Notes under the pieces: model-generated
Databases searched by the model: none
Told to the model about the DNA's origin: nothing
What the model saw: the letters and a program-made list of their open reading frames with translations, nothing else
NCBI GenBank assembly: GCA_937910655.1
Contig: CALEMV010000370.1
Coordinates: 1 to 6,689, forward strand
Length of the DNA: 6,689 nt
DNA from: an uncultured Solobacterium sp.
GTDB lineage: Bacteria; Bacillota_I; Bacilli_A; Erysipelotrichales; Erysipelotrichaceae
Direction of reading: 5' to 3'
Translations under genes and position numbers: made by a program
In this document: positions 1 through 6,232 of the stretch, in pieces
Numbering within the stretch: position 1 is the first letter of the stretch
How the letters are laid out: each line of letters starts with the position of its first letter

Positions 1-39
1 TGGAAATTTACCATTACCAGTAATGATTAGTCCAATCAT
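1..39 (-). CDS. Possible start of a mannose-family PTS EIIA-like protein (partial, runs off left edge)
   Basis: Thirteen codons are visible from an ATG at 39 to the window edge, with no stop, reading MIGLIITGNGKFP. The short hydrophobic beta strand followed by a small-residue turn resembles the N-terminus of EIIA domains of the mannose PTS family, which typically begin MIGI(I/V)xxxHGxFA. In that family the His of this turn (residue 9 or 10) takes the phosphoryl group from HPr. Here the matching residue is Asn9. The ATG lies 4 nt beyond the galE stop, with a weak GAG (47-49) 7 nt upstream, so it would be the last visible member of the same transcript. Thirteen residues are too few for a firm family call. 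The stretch could also be untranslated sequence. Confidence 0.35.
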   Translation of the reverse strand, partial: MIGLIITGNGKFP

Positions 40-43
40 AGTA

Positions 44-1057
44 CTACTCGATTCCATTTGGATTCATTTGGGTAAAATTCCATGAATCTCTGCACATCTG
101 ATCAATATTATACTGTGCCTTCCAACCTAATAATTCTAATGCCTTTGTTGGATCAGCATAGCATTCCGCAACATCTCCTGCTCTACGTGGCAAGATTTCA
201 TATGGTAATTCTCTACCACATGCCTTGCTATAAGCTTGAACAACCTGTAATACACTATATCCATTACCTGTACCAAGGTTTACCTTTTCAACACCCTTAT
301 GCTCTAATGCATATTTAACAGCTGCGATATGACCATCTGCTAAATCACATACATGGATGTAGTCACGAACTCCTGTTCCATCAAATGTATCATAGTCATT
401 TCCAAATACACGAACCTTTTCGCTTGTACCAATCGCAACACGAGCGATGTAAGGTACTAAGTTATTAGGGATACCATTTGGAACCTCTCCCAATAATCCA
501 CTTGGATGTGCTCCAATTGGGTTGAAGTAACGTAATAACATGATAGACCATTCAGGATCTGACTTGCTCAAATCCTGTAAGATCATCTCATTCATTAACT
601 TTGTAGAACCATAAGGGTTTGTTGTAGATACTGGGAAATCTTCTCTAATTGGACAGGATTCTGGAGAACCATAAACTGTCGCACTAGATGAAAATACAAG
701 TGTCTTACAACCAGCTTCCTTCATTGCCATATATAGGTTTAAAGAACCAGTAATATTATTTTCATAATATGTTAATGGAATTTCTACAGACTCACCTACT
801 GCCTTATAGCCAGCAAAGTGAATGACTGCATCAATCTTATTTTCCGCAAAAATCTGATCTAATCCCTTACGGTCTAAGATATCTGTCTTATAGAACTTTG
901 GCTTTTTACCTGTTAGTTTTTCAATACGGTCTAATACAACTTCCTTTGAGTTATACAGATTATCTAGCACAATTACGTTATAACCTGCATTAATCAAAGA
1001 CACACAAGTATTCGACCCAATAAAGCCAGTACCTCCAGTAACAAGAATTGTTTTCAT
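44..1057 (-). CDS. galE: UDP-glucose 4-epimerase (UDP-hexose 4-epimerase)
   Basis: This is a full-length 337-residue extended short-chain dehydrogenase, matching the usual 330-340 length. It interconverts UDP-glucose and UDP-galactose in the cytoplasm using tightly bound NAD. The Rossmann glycine motif GGTGFIG is at residues 8-14. The catalytic Ser lies in SSSATVYG (Ser125), and the YxxxK pair is Tyr149/Lys153 in NPYGSTK. The C-terminal substrate region includes RRAGDVAECYADP (291-303). Residue 299 aligns with E. coli GalE Tyr299 but is Cys, as at the equivalent position of human GALE (Cys307). That residue controls acceptance of N-acetylated sugars, so I infer possible UDP-GlcNAc/UDP-GalNAc activity as well. 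The ATG follows the rseP stop by 16 nt, with AGGAGA at 1068-1073. It is the last complete gene of the uppS transcript, in a place where many Bacillota carry proS or polC. Confidence 0.96.
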   Translation of the reverse strand: MKTILVTGGTGFIGSNTCVSLINAGYNVIVLDNLYNSKEVVLDRIEKLTGKKPKFYKTDILDRKGLDQIFAENKIDAVIHFAGYKAVGESVEIPLTYYENNITGSLNLYMAMKEAGCKTLVFSSSATVYGSPESCPIREDFPVSTTNPYGSTKLMNEMILQDLSKSDPEWSIMLLRYFNPIGAHPSGLLGEVPNGIPNNLVPYIARVAIGTSEKVRVFGNDYDTFDGTGVRDYIHVCDLADGHIAAVKYALEHKGVEKVNLGTGNGYSVLQVVQAYSKACGRELPYEILPRRAGDVAECYADPTKALELLGWKAQYNIDQMCRDSWNFTQMNPNGIE

Positions 1058-1067
1058 TTTATTCTAA

Positions 1068-1073
1068 TCTCCT
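1068..1073 (-). promoter_or_regulatory. Ribosome binding site of galE
   Basis: The minus strand reads AGGAGA directly after the rseP TAG, 10 nt before the galE ATG. The 16-nt gap holds little else, so galE most likely depends on the upstream transcript. Confidence 0.75.
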
Positions 1074-2135
1074 CTACTTTATAAATAATTTGGAAATATC
1101 GTTCCATGTCGCAAATATCATAACACTGATTAGTAGTACCCAACAAACAATCATGATAGCAGTCTTTAATTTTTCATTAAACTGCCGCCCTGTAATCCAT
1201 TCAAGTACTGTAATAACAACCTGTCCACCATCTAATACTGGTAGTGGCAACAGATTAAAAATACCGACATTCAAACTAATTTGTGCTACTAGCATCATAT
1301 ATGCACCAAAGCCAAGACTTGCGTAGGTCGCTGTTGCCTGATAGATTCCAACAGGACCAGACAATTGATTCAATCCCTTTCCTCGTACAAGATTTAGTAA
1401 TGCTTGAATCGTCATCGATGTAATGACCTGCATCTCTACCAAACCGTAATACCAACAGTTCAAGATATTTATCTTTACCTGCTCTCCTGTTTTCGCGCTG
1501 ATACCAAACATATAGCTATCTGTCTCTTTGTTGTAGGTTGGTGTAACCTCAACTGTTAATGTTTGGCCATCACGCAAGATAGTGAAAGTTTCTGTACCCT
1601 TATTATCACCGTTGAACGCTTGGAATTCTAGGAATGTCTTTGGTTCAACGGATGAGCCATCTTCTTTAACAACTTTAATAATACGGTCTCCAGCCTGCAA
1701 ACCTGCTTGTTCAGCTGGACTATTTTCTAACACCGTAGCAATCACTGGTTCACTTGATTTTGTAAATGTACCAGTGTGTAACAAGAACATAGAGAAGATT
1801 ACCCAAGCAAGTAGGAAGTTCATTGCGACACCTGCAAGCATGATACAAATCTTCTTCCATGGTTTTTGATCTGTAATTCTTCTTCCCTCAGGAACCTTTA
1901 CATTCGGATACGCTTCATCCCCTTCGGTTTCACCTGCCATTGCGACATAACCACCGATAGGTAGTGCACGGATAGAGAACTGTGTCTCTTTTCCTTTCCG
2001 TGTAAAGATAGCTGGTCCCATACCGATTGAGAATTCAAAACAATAGACACCAAATGCTTTGGCAACTAAGAAATGTCCGAATTCATGAATCGTTACAATA
2101 ATGGAAAGTAATACGATAAATAAAACTGCTGTCAT
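1074..2135 (-). CDS. rseP: Site-2 intramembrane zinc metalloprotease RseP
   Basis: This 353-residue polytopic membrane protease of the S2P (M50) family cleaves substrates within the membrane. In Bacillota (RasP) these include anti-sigma factors and leftover signal peptides. The zinc motif HEFGH (residues 17-21) sits in the first membrane segment. The conserved ALPIGGYV region spans about 57-64, and a hydrophobic segment about 96-120. A single PDZ domain lies at about 127-200, with NSPAEQAGLQAGD inside it. SGPVGI is at 259-264, and the third zinc ligand Asp302 lies in NLLPLPVLDGG (294-304), followed by a last hydrophobic helix at about 325-343. A 15-residue upstream extension is open, but I chose this ATG because AAGGAGT (2142-2148) precedes it by about 7 nt. 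The extension would also put charged residues before the first helix and overlap dxr by 49 nt. The chosen ATG overlaps the dxr TGA as ATGA, implying coupled translation. Confidence 0.95.
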   Translation of the reverse strand: MTAVLFIVLLSIIVTIHEFGHFLVAKAFGVYCFEFSIGMGPAIFTRKGKETQFSIRALPIGGYVAMAGETEGDEAYPNVKVPEGRRITDQKPWKKICIMLAGVAMNFLLAWVIFSMFLLHTGTFTKSSEPVIATVLENSPAEQAGLQAGDRIIKVVKEDGSSVEPKTFLEFQAFNGDNKGTETFTILRDGQTLTVEVTPTYNKETDSYMFGISAKTGEQVKINILNCWYYGLVEMQVITSMTIQALLNLVRGKGLNQLSGPVGIYQATATYASLGFGAYMMLVAQISLNVGIFNLLPLPVLDGGQVVITVLEWITGRQFNEKLKTAIMIVCWVLLISVMIFATWNDISKLFIK

Positions 2136-3289
2136 TGGTTTACTCCTTGTATTTGTTGATATGCGAAGTCTCTTCCCCAACGATCCGCATCAATTAAATC
2201 TTGTACTGTATTGACCGGTTGATAGGTTACAGTATGCACTGCATTTATAACAATGTCTTCAATCGCTAAAAACGGAATCTGTCTCTTTCTAAATGCAGCA
2301 TTTGCGACTTCATTTGCGGCATTCATGACAGCTGGAAGATTCCCTCCCTTTTTACCAGCTTCATACGCTAGTGCTAGTAATGGGAACCTTTCTAAATCTG
2401 GCTTTGCAAAATGTAAGCACGCAACATCTGTTAAATCTAATGGCTTTTCTAAATCAAGCGGATAACGATGAGGCCAAGTTAATGCATACTGAATTGGCAA
2501 ACGCATATCAGGTGCACCAAGTTGTGCCATCACACTGTGGTCTACATATTCCACCATAGAATGAATGACCGACTCCGGATGCATCACCACATCAATATGG
2601 TCATAATCAATATCAAATAGATAATGTGCTTCAATCACTTCAAATCCCTTATTCATCATATCTGCACTATCGATTGTAATTTTAGCACCCATTGCCCAGT
2701 TAGGATGCGCAAGCGCTTGTTCTACCGTAACATCCTTTAACTCTTCTCTTGTCTTATTGCGGAAAGAACCACCTGAAGCAGTAATCAGAAGTCGTTTTAC
2801 TTCTTTATGCTCATTTCCCTGTAAGGCCTGGAAGATGGCAGAGTGTTCACTATCAATCGGATATAATGATACGCCATACTCCTTAATTGCCTTTTCGATT
2901 AATTCTCCACCAACAACAAGTGTTTCCTTATTGGCAAGTGCGATATGATGACCTGCTCGGATTGCATTTAGCGTTGGTAAAAAACCAACAAATCCAACAA
3001 GTGCATTTACTAAAAGATCATATTCTTTCATCTTGACAAGTGTAATCAAGCCATCATCTCCATAGTAGAAATGAATATCTGGATATTGAGCAGCTAACTC
3101 CTTCATATCTTTTTCTTCACATACACATACATGTGGTACAGAAATCTTTGCTAGGATTTCTTTTAAAATATCAATGCGATGTCCTACACTAATTCCGACA
3201 AGTGAAAACTCATCAGGATGTTGTAAGACGACATCAATTGTTTGGGTACCAATAGAACCACTGGCACCCAATAACATCAAACGCTTCAT
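2132..3289 (-). CDS. dxr: 1-deoxy-D-xylulose 5-phosphate reductoisomerase
   Basis: This enzyme converts DXP to 2-C-methyl-D-erythritol 4-phosphate with NADPH and a divalent metal, the committed step of the MEP isoprenoid pathway. The 385 residues match the family. The NADPH-binding GASGSIG is at 8-14 and ANKETLVVGG at 119-128. Metal ligands are Asp146 and Glu148 (PIDSEHSAIFQ) and Glu217. The substrate-binding ASGGSFR is at 171-177 (Ser172), the mobile-loop HPNWAMG at 195-201 (His195, Trp198), and Asn213/Lys214 follow. NAANEVAN is at 323-330. The usual DSAT before MMNKG reads DSAD (Asp210), a small departure. The ATG lies 1 nt past the cdsA stop, with GGGG (3298-3301) about 8 nt upstream as a modest ribosome site, and the TGA overlaps the rseP ATG. 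Its product feeds isoprenyl units to UppS, encoded two genes upstream. Confidence 0.97.
   Translation of the reverse strand: MKRLMLLGASGSIGTQTIDVVLQHPDEFSLVGISVGHRIDILKEILAKISVPHVCVCEEKDMKELAAQYPDIHFYYGDDGLITLVKMKEYDLLVNALVGFVGFLPTLNAIRAGHHIALANKETLVVGGELIEKAIKEYGVSLYPIDSEHSAIFQALQGNEHKEVKRLLITASGGSFRNKTREELKDVTVEQALAHPNWAMGAKITIDSADMMNKGFEVIEAHYLFDIDYDHIDVVMHPESVIHSMVEYVDHSVMAQLGAPDMRLPIQYALTWPHRYPLDLEKPLDLTDVACLHFAKPDLERFPLLALAYEAGKKGGNLPAVMNAANEVANAAFRKRQIPFLAIEDIVINAVHTVTYQPVNTVQDLIDADRWGRDFAYQQIQGVNQ
2142..2148 (-). promoter_or_regulatory. Ribosome binding site of rseP, decides its start
   Basis: The minus strand reads AAGGAGT inside the final dxr codons, about 7 nt before the ATG at 2135. 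This favours the ATGA-overlap start over the longer in-frame start at 2180. Confidence 0.85.
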
Positions 3290-3290
3290 G

Positions 3291-4079
3291 TTAGATACCC
3301 CATAAGATCATCAAACCATTAAAAGCCATCAGACAGAAAATCAATGAGTCAATACGATCAAAGATACCACCATGTCCTGGCAAGATATTTGAGAAATCTT
3401 TAATACCAAATCTACGTTTAATCGATGAGAAACTTAAGTCACCAATCTGCGCAACTGCAGGAATGATGAAACTAGCTGTAATGACAAATTCTTTTGATAG
3501 ATATGTTGTGACTAATAATCCCCATAATAAGGCACCAATCGCGCCGATGAGATAACCACCAATCGCACCTTCAACCGTCTTATTTGGTGAAACATGCGGA
3601 ATTAACTTATGCTTTCCAAATAGAGAACCAGAAAGATAGGCACCTGTATCACAAAAGAAACAGCCAATTAATACAAAGATAATTGTTAGAAATCCCTTTG
3701 TGGCACCATCTTGATAAATAACAGAAATGCAACGTAAACCCAAGCCTAATAAGATAGACATTAGTAATGTATACGCTGTTAAATCGCTGCTTTCATTTTC
3801 GCGCAATAATTCTGTTACAAATAATACAATCACCCAAATCGCAAGAATTGCTGGAAACATTGAACGATTGATATAGTACATTGCCATCACTGCAGCTAAT
3901 GTCATCAAAGATAAGAACCAATGTTTCTTTTGGTCAGTTAACGATGCAATCTCAAGAGAACCTAACGCGCTAACAAGAACCAATAGCGCTTGTAATAGAT
4001 TTCCACCAAAATAGAGCGGTGGTGCTACAACAAGAATAATCACAAACGCAACGATTGTTTTTAATTTCATTTTAGACAT
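3291..4079 (-). CDS. cdsA: Phosphatidate cytidylyltransferase (CDP-diacylglycerol synthase)
   Basis: This integral membrane enzyme joins CTP and phosphatidic acid to give CDP-diacylglycerol, the precursor of phosphatidylglycerol and other phospholipids. The 262 residues are mostly hydrophobic segments. The family signature is intact at 218-244: SxxKR, then KD, then LPGHGGxFDRID. A second conserved stretch has DTGAY (144-148), FGK (154-156) and SPNKTVEG (164-171). The frame stays open nine codons upstream to 4106. I chose the ATG at 4079 because GGAGGA (4087-4092) precedes it by 7 nt, while the upstream ATG would lie before that site and overlap uppS by 35 nt. With this start, the gene overlaps the end of uppS by 8 nt (ATGTCTAA). 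Its stop is separated from the dxr ATG by one base. Confidence 0.95.
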   Translation of the reverse strand: MSKMKLKTIVAFVIILVVAPPLYFGGNLLQALLVLVSALGSLEIASLTDQKKHWFLSLMTLAAVMAMYYINRSMFPAILAIWVIVLFVTELLRENESSDLTAYTLLMSILLGLGLRCISVIYQDGATKGFLTIIFVLIGCFFCDTGAYLSGSLFGKHKLIPHVSPNKTVEGAIGGYLIGAIGALLWGLLVTTYLSKEFVITASFIIPAVAQIGDLSFSSIKRRFGIKDFSNILPGHGGIFDRIDSLIFCLMAFNGLMILWGI

Positions 4080-4776
4080 TCTTAACTCCTCCAAATCGTC
4101 GATCACGATTTTGATATTCCTCTAAACAACGCTTTAATACATCTGGTGTAAACTCTGGCCATGACTCTGGTACAAACTCTAACTCCGCATACGCAATCTG
4201 CCATAATAAATAGTTCGAAATCCGCTGTTCGCCACTTGTGCGAATTAAAAGATCAACTGGTGGGAAATCTTTGGTCATCATATATTGATCAAAATCTTCC
4301 TCTTCGATATCCAGTGCAGCCTTTCCATCCACAACATCTTGGGCATACTTTCTAGCCGCAAGTAAGATTTCTCTTCTAGAACCATAATTCATACAGATAT
4401 TAAGCGATAAGCCATGATTATCTTTTGATTCTTCCTCCGCATCACGTAATACCTTTTGTGTTGCCTTTGGTAACATATCCAATTCTCCAATAATACGCAT
4501 ACGGAAGCCCCTATCTAAGAACTCCTGCATATACTTCTTAAAGAAGAATGCTGGTAATTTCATAATGTAGTTTACTTCATCAGCTGTTCGTTTCCAGTTC
4601 TCAGTTGAGAAAGCATAGAGTGTAAGATATTCAATTCCCATCTCATCTGCCGCAATTGCGATGGTACGAACATTATCACTTCCGACTAGATGTCCTGCTG
4701 TACGAGGTTTTCCTTGTGCCTTGGCCCATCTACCATTGCCATCCATGATAATTGCTAAGTGTTTACATGTATTCAT
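4072..4776 (-). CDS. uppS: Undecaprenyl (isoprenyl) diphosphate synthase, cis-prenyltransferase
   Basis: This soluble, membrane-associated enzyme adds cis isoprene units from IPP to farnesyl diphosphate. The C55 product becomes the lipid carrier for peptidoglycan and other wall polymers. The 234 residues are near the usual length (about 240-255). HLAIIMDGNGRWAK (6-19) holds the catalytic Asp12 and the diphosphate-binding loop, and GH is at 28-29. YAFSTENWKR follows in the substrate tunnel region, with NYGSRREI in mid-protein. RTSGEQRISN (179-188) carries the conserved IPP-binding Arg and Ser residues, followed by WPEF. The ATG at 4776 has GGAGA (4783-4787) 6 nt upstream. It is the first gene after the frr terminator and so probably leads its own transcript through galE. 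Its last codons contain the ribosome site of cdsA. Confidence 0.97.
   Translation of the reverse strand: MNTCKHLAIIMDGNGRWAKAQGKPRTAGHLVGSDNVRTIAIAADEMGIEYLTLYAFSTENWKRTADEVNYIMKLPAFFFKKYMQEFLDRGFRMRIIGELDMLPKATQKVLRDAEEESKDNHGLSLNICMNYGSRREILLAARKYAQDVVDGKAALDIEEEDFDQYMMTKDFPPVDLLIRTSGEQRISNYLLWQIAYAELEFVPESWPEFTPDVLKRCLEEYQNRDRRFGGVKNV
4087..4092 (-). promoter_or_regulatory. Ribosome binding site of cdsA, decides its start
   Basis: The minus strand reads GGAGGA within the last codons of uppS, 7 nt before the ATG at 4079. An upstream in-frame ATG at 4106 lies before this site and cannot use it, so the shorter CdsA is preferred. Confidence 0.85.
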
Positions 4777-4782
4777 ATCAAT

Positions 4783-4787
4783 TCTCC
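4783..4787 (-). promoter_or_regulatory. Ribosome binding site of uppS
   Basis: The minus strand reads GGAGA, 6 nt before the uppS ATG. It lies between the predicted transcription start and the gene and supports the start at 4776. Confidence 0.75.
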
Positions 4788-4799
4788 ACTAACTATCTT

Positions 4800-4828
4800 A
4801 TTATACCTTTTTACTACAAAAAAATCAG
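4800..4828 (-). promoter_or_regulatory. Probable promoter of uppS-cdsA-dxr-rseP-galE, overlapping the terminator
   Basis: The minus strand has a perfect -10 TATAAT (4800-4805). Exactly 17 nt upstream is CTGATT (4823-4828), which keeps only the central TGA of the -35 consensus and lies in the 3' arm of the terminator stem. No TGn extension is present. The predicted start near 4793 leaves about 17 nt of leader containing GGAGA. The -10 box and position after a terminator support it, while the poor -35 is the weakness. Confidence 0.6.
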
Positions 4829-4845
4829 CCTGTACACAGACTGAT
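4818..4845 (-). terminator. Intrinsic terminator after frr
   Basis: In the minus-strand RNA, AUCAGUCUG pairs with CAGGCUGAU to form a 9-bp stem with one internal G-U pair and a UGUA tetraloop. The stem runs straight into a U tract (complement of the seven A residues at 4818-4824). It begins 20 nt past the frr stop, so it should end the pyrH-frr transcript. The stem has only moderate GC content, so some read-through into uppS is likely. Confidence 0.85.
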
Positions 4846-4865
4846 CATAAAGTATAACTTTGCGA

Positions 4866-5414
4866 TTAAACCTTTAACACTTCAGCACTCTTAGCAGCTG
4901 CTAAATCATCGATCTTCTTAACATACTTATCCGTAAGCTTCTGAATCTCGTTTTCGCAATCCTTCTGAGTATCTTCGTCCATTGTCTTATCCTTCTTTAC
5001 AACAGACATTGCGTCACGGCGGATATTACGGATTTGAATCTTACATTCTTCCCCCATCTTATCAACCTTCTTTGTCATTTCCTTACGAGTATCACCTGTT
5101 AACTGTGGAACTGTTAAACGTATAACTGTTCCATCGTTAGATGGAGCAATACCTAAGTCTGCTTCATTACATGCATGTTCAATAGCCTTTAAGCTACTTG
5201 GGTCATAAGGTTTGATAACAAGTGTACGACCTTCAGAAACGGATAACGCCGCAATCTGGTTGAGTGGTGTTGGGGAACCATAGTAGTCCACTTCAACACG
5301 GTCTAACATCTTAACGTTAGCTGCCCCTGTACGTACTGTATTTAATTCTGATTGTAGATGTTCGATAACTTTGTCCATCTTTACTGCGCTGGAATCAACG
5401 ATTGCGTATGCCAT
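4866..5414 (-). CDS. frr: Ribosome recycling factor (RRF)
   Basis: RRF acts with EF-G to split the post-termination ribosome so that subunits and mRNA can be reused. The 182 residues are slightly short of the usual 185, apparently from a small gap around 140-147 before the DED segment. The helical domain is recognisable from MDKVIEHLQSELNTVRTG (13-30) and from QIRNIRRDAMS (127-137), which keeps the conserved Arg129 and Arg132. The small domain has YYGSPTPLNQIA (44-55) and GRTLVI. The widely conserved RTGRA motif reads RTGAA, with Ala31 in place of Arg. The gene starts 2 nt after the pyrH stop. Its strong ribosome site lies inside the last pyrH codons, and a terminator follows 20 nt after its stop. 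Confidence 0.97.
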   Translation of the reverse strand: MAYAIVDSSAVKMDKVIEHLQSELNTVRTGAANVKMLDRVEVDYYGSPTPLNQIAALSVSEGRTLVIKPYDPSSLKAIEHACNEADLGIAPSNDGTVIRLTVPQLTGDTRKEMTKKVDKMGEECKIQIRNIRRDAMSVVKKDKTMDEDTQKDCENEIQKLTDKYVKKIDDLAAAKSAEVLKV

Positions 5415-5416
5415 TA

Positions 5417-6130
5417 TTACTTCTCCTCCTTATTAATGATTGTTCCAATCTTTTCGCCCTTCATTGCTTTGACGATATTATCCTTTTCATTCATGTTAAA
5501 TACCATGAGTTCCATGTCATTATCCATACACATACTTGTGGCAGTGGAATCCATGACCTGTAATCCTTTATTTAATAGGTCCATATATGTTAGATGTGTA
5601 TACTTCTTCGCATTTGGATCTTTCTTAGGATCTGCACTATATACGCCATCTACACTATTCTTTGCCATTAAGATAACTTCTGCTTTAATTTCACTCGCTC
5701 TTAAAGCTGCGGTCGTATCGGTTGAGAAGTATGGGCTACCAGTTCCTCCACCGAAAATAACAACTCTTCCCTTTTCCAAGTGGCGAATCGCTCTACGCTG
5801 AATAAATGGTTCAGCAACCTTAGACATTTCGATGCTTGTCATCACTCTTGTATCAACACCAATGCCTTCAAGAGATGATTGTATTGCCAGAGCATTGATA
5901 ACAGTTGCTAACATGCCCATATTGTCGCCTTGTACGCGATCAATTCCTAATCCTTCAACTACTTTACCGCGAATGAAGTTACCTCCACCAACAACGATAG
6001 CAATTTGAATTCCTAATTTCTGTGCTTCTTTGATTTCCAAAGCAAGATTTTGTAAGATGCTTGGATCAAAGTTCTTTTCATTCCCTGCTAAAGCTTCTCC
6101 GCTTAGTTTCAACAGAACTCGTTTATACAT
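5417..6130 (-). CDS. pyrH: UMP kinase (uridylate kinase)
   Basis: This enzyme phosphorylates UMP to UDP with ATP in pyrimidine nucleotide synthesis. It is a member of the amino acid kinase fold and usually a hexamer controlled by GTP and UTP. The 237 residues match the family (about 238-241). KLSGEAL is at 8-14 and GGGNFIRG at 48-55. [14 protein letters not shown] (69-82) is in the UMP-binding helix region. [20 protein letters not shown] (126-145) is the most characteristic motif, followed by [14 protein letters not shown] (156-169) and MDSTA (193-197). The ATG at 6130 has GGAGG (6140-6144) 9 nt upstream. It is the first gene of its transcript. In many Bacillota rpsB and tsf lie directly upstream, but here a divergent gene does. 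Confidence 0.97.
   Translation of the reverse strand: MYKRVLLKLSGEALAGNEKNFDPSILQNLALEIKEAQKLGIQIAIVVGGGNFIRGKVVEGLGIDRVQGDNMGMLATVINALAIQSSLEGIGVDTRVMTSIEMSKVAEPFIQRRAIRHLEKGRVVIFGGGTGSPYFSTDTTAALRASEIKAEVILMAKNSVDGVYSADPKKDPNAKKYTHLTYMDLLNKGLQVMDSTATSMCMDNDMELMVFNMNEKDNIVKAMKGEKIGTIINKEEK
5425..5431 (-). promoter_or_regulatory. Ribosome binding site of frr inside the pyrH 3' end
   Basis: The minus strand reads AAGGAGG, a perfect complement to the 16S 3' end, 10 nt before the frr ATG. It is formed by the codons for the last pyrH residues (NKEEK), so ribosomes finishing pyrH pass directly over it. Confidence 0.85.
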
Positions 6131-6139
6131 GATGTTTTT

Positions 6140-6144
6140 CCTCC
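6140..6144 (-). promoter_or_regulatory. Ribosome binding site of pyrH
   Basis: On the minus strand this reads GGAGG, followed by a 9-nt spacer and the pyrH ATG. It is a strong site and supports the start at 6130. Confidence 0.85.
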
Positions 6145-6161
6145 ATATGTATTTCTATAGT

Positions 6162-6190
6162 ATTATAGCATTGCTAGAAAGAGTTTTCAT
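6162..6190 (-). promoter_or_regulatory. Promoter of the pyrH-frr unit (extended -10)
   Basis: The minus strand carries a perfect -10 box TATAAT (6162-6167) preceded by TGC, an extended -10 element. A -35-like ATGAAA (6185-6190, four of six matches to TTGACA) lies 17 nt upstream. Transcription would start near 6155 and give a leader of about 25 nt. That leader is too short for a riboswitch or attenuator, so any control is likely at initiation. Confidence 0.75.
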
Positions 6191-6212
6191 TCCTTTTTAT
6201 ATATGTTTAAAT
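6184..6212 (+). promoter_or_regulatory. Weak candidate promoter for the Ppx/GppA-like gene
   Basis: On the plus strand, TTTTCA (6184-6189) and TTAAAT (6207-6212) are spaced 17 nt apart, each matching the consensus at four of six bases. The predicted start near 6219 leaves a very short leader before GAGG at 6222. The region is AT-rich, so such matches arise easily by chance, and other pairs can be drawn. If real, its -35 box would overlap that of the divergent pyrH promoter. Confidence 0.25.
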
Positions 6213-6232
6213 GAGAACAGCGAGGTTATTCT

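Noticed and set aside
23..39. Perfect 6-bp inverted repeat (ATGATT / AATCAT) just past galE, considered as a terminator.
   Set aside because: The stem is AT-rich and has no U tract after it on the minus strand; the repeat falls within the possible downstream coding start.
1048..1326. Plus-strand open frame of 92 codons opposite rseP and the galE start.
   Set aside because: It is antisense to the conserved RseP C-terminal region and shows no ribosome site or family motif.
4849..4861. Short palindrome AAAGT-ATA-ACTTT directly after frr, considered as a protein-binding site or second hairpin.
   Set aside because: Five AT-rich pairs with a 3-nt loop are expected by chance, and the better terminator stem lies immediately downstream.
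5358..5801. Plus-strand open frame of 147 codons opposite frr and pyrH.
   Set aside because: It lies wholly antisense to two well-supported genes, has no recognisable domain and its composition looks like that of a shadow frame.
6131..6161. The pyrH leader, considered for a pyrimidine-responsive riboswitch or attenuator.
   Set aside because: With the predicted start near 6155 the leader is about 25 nt, too short for a structured regulatory element.
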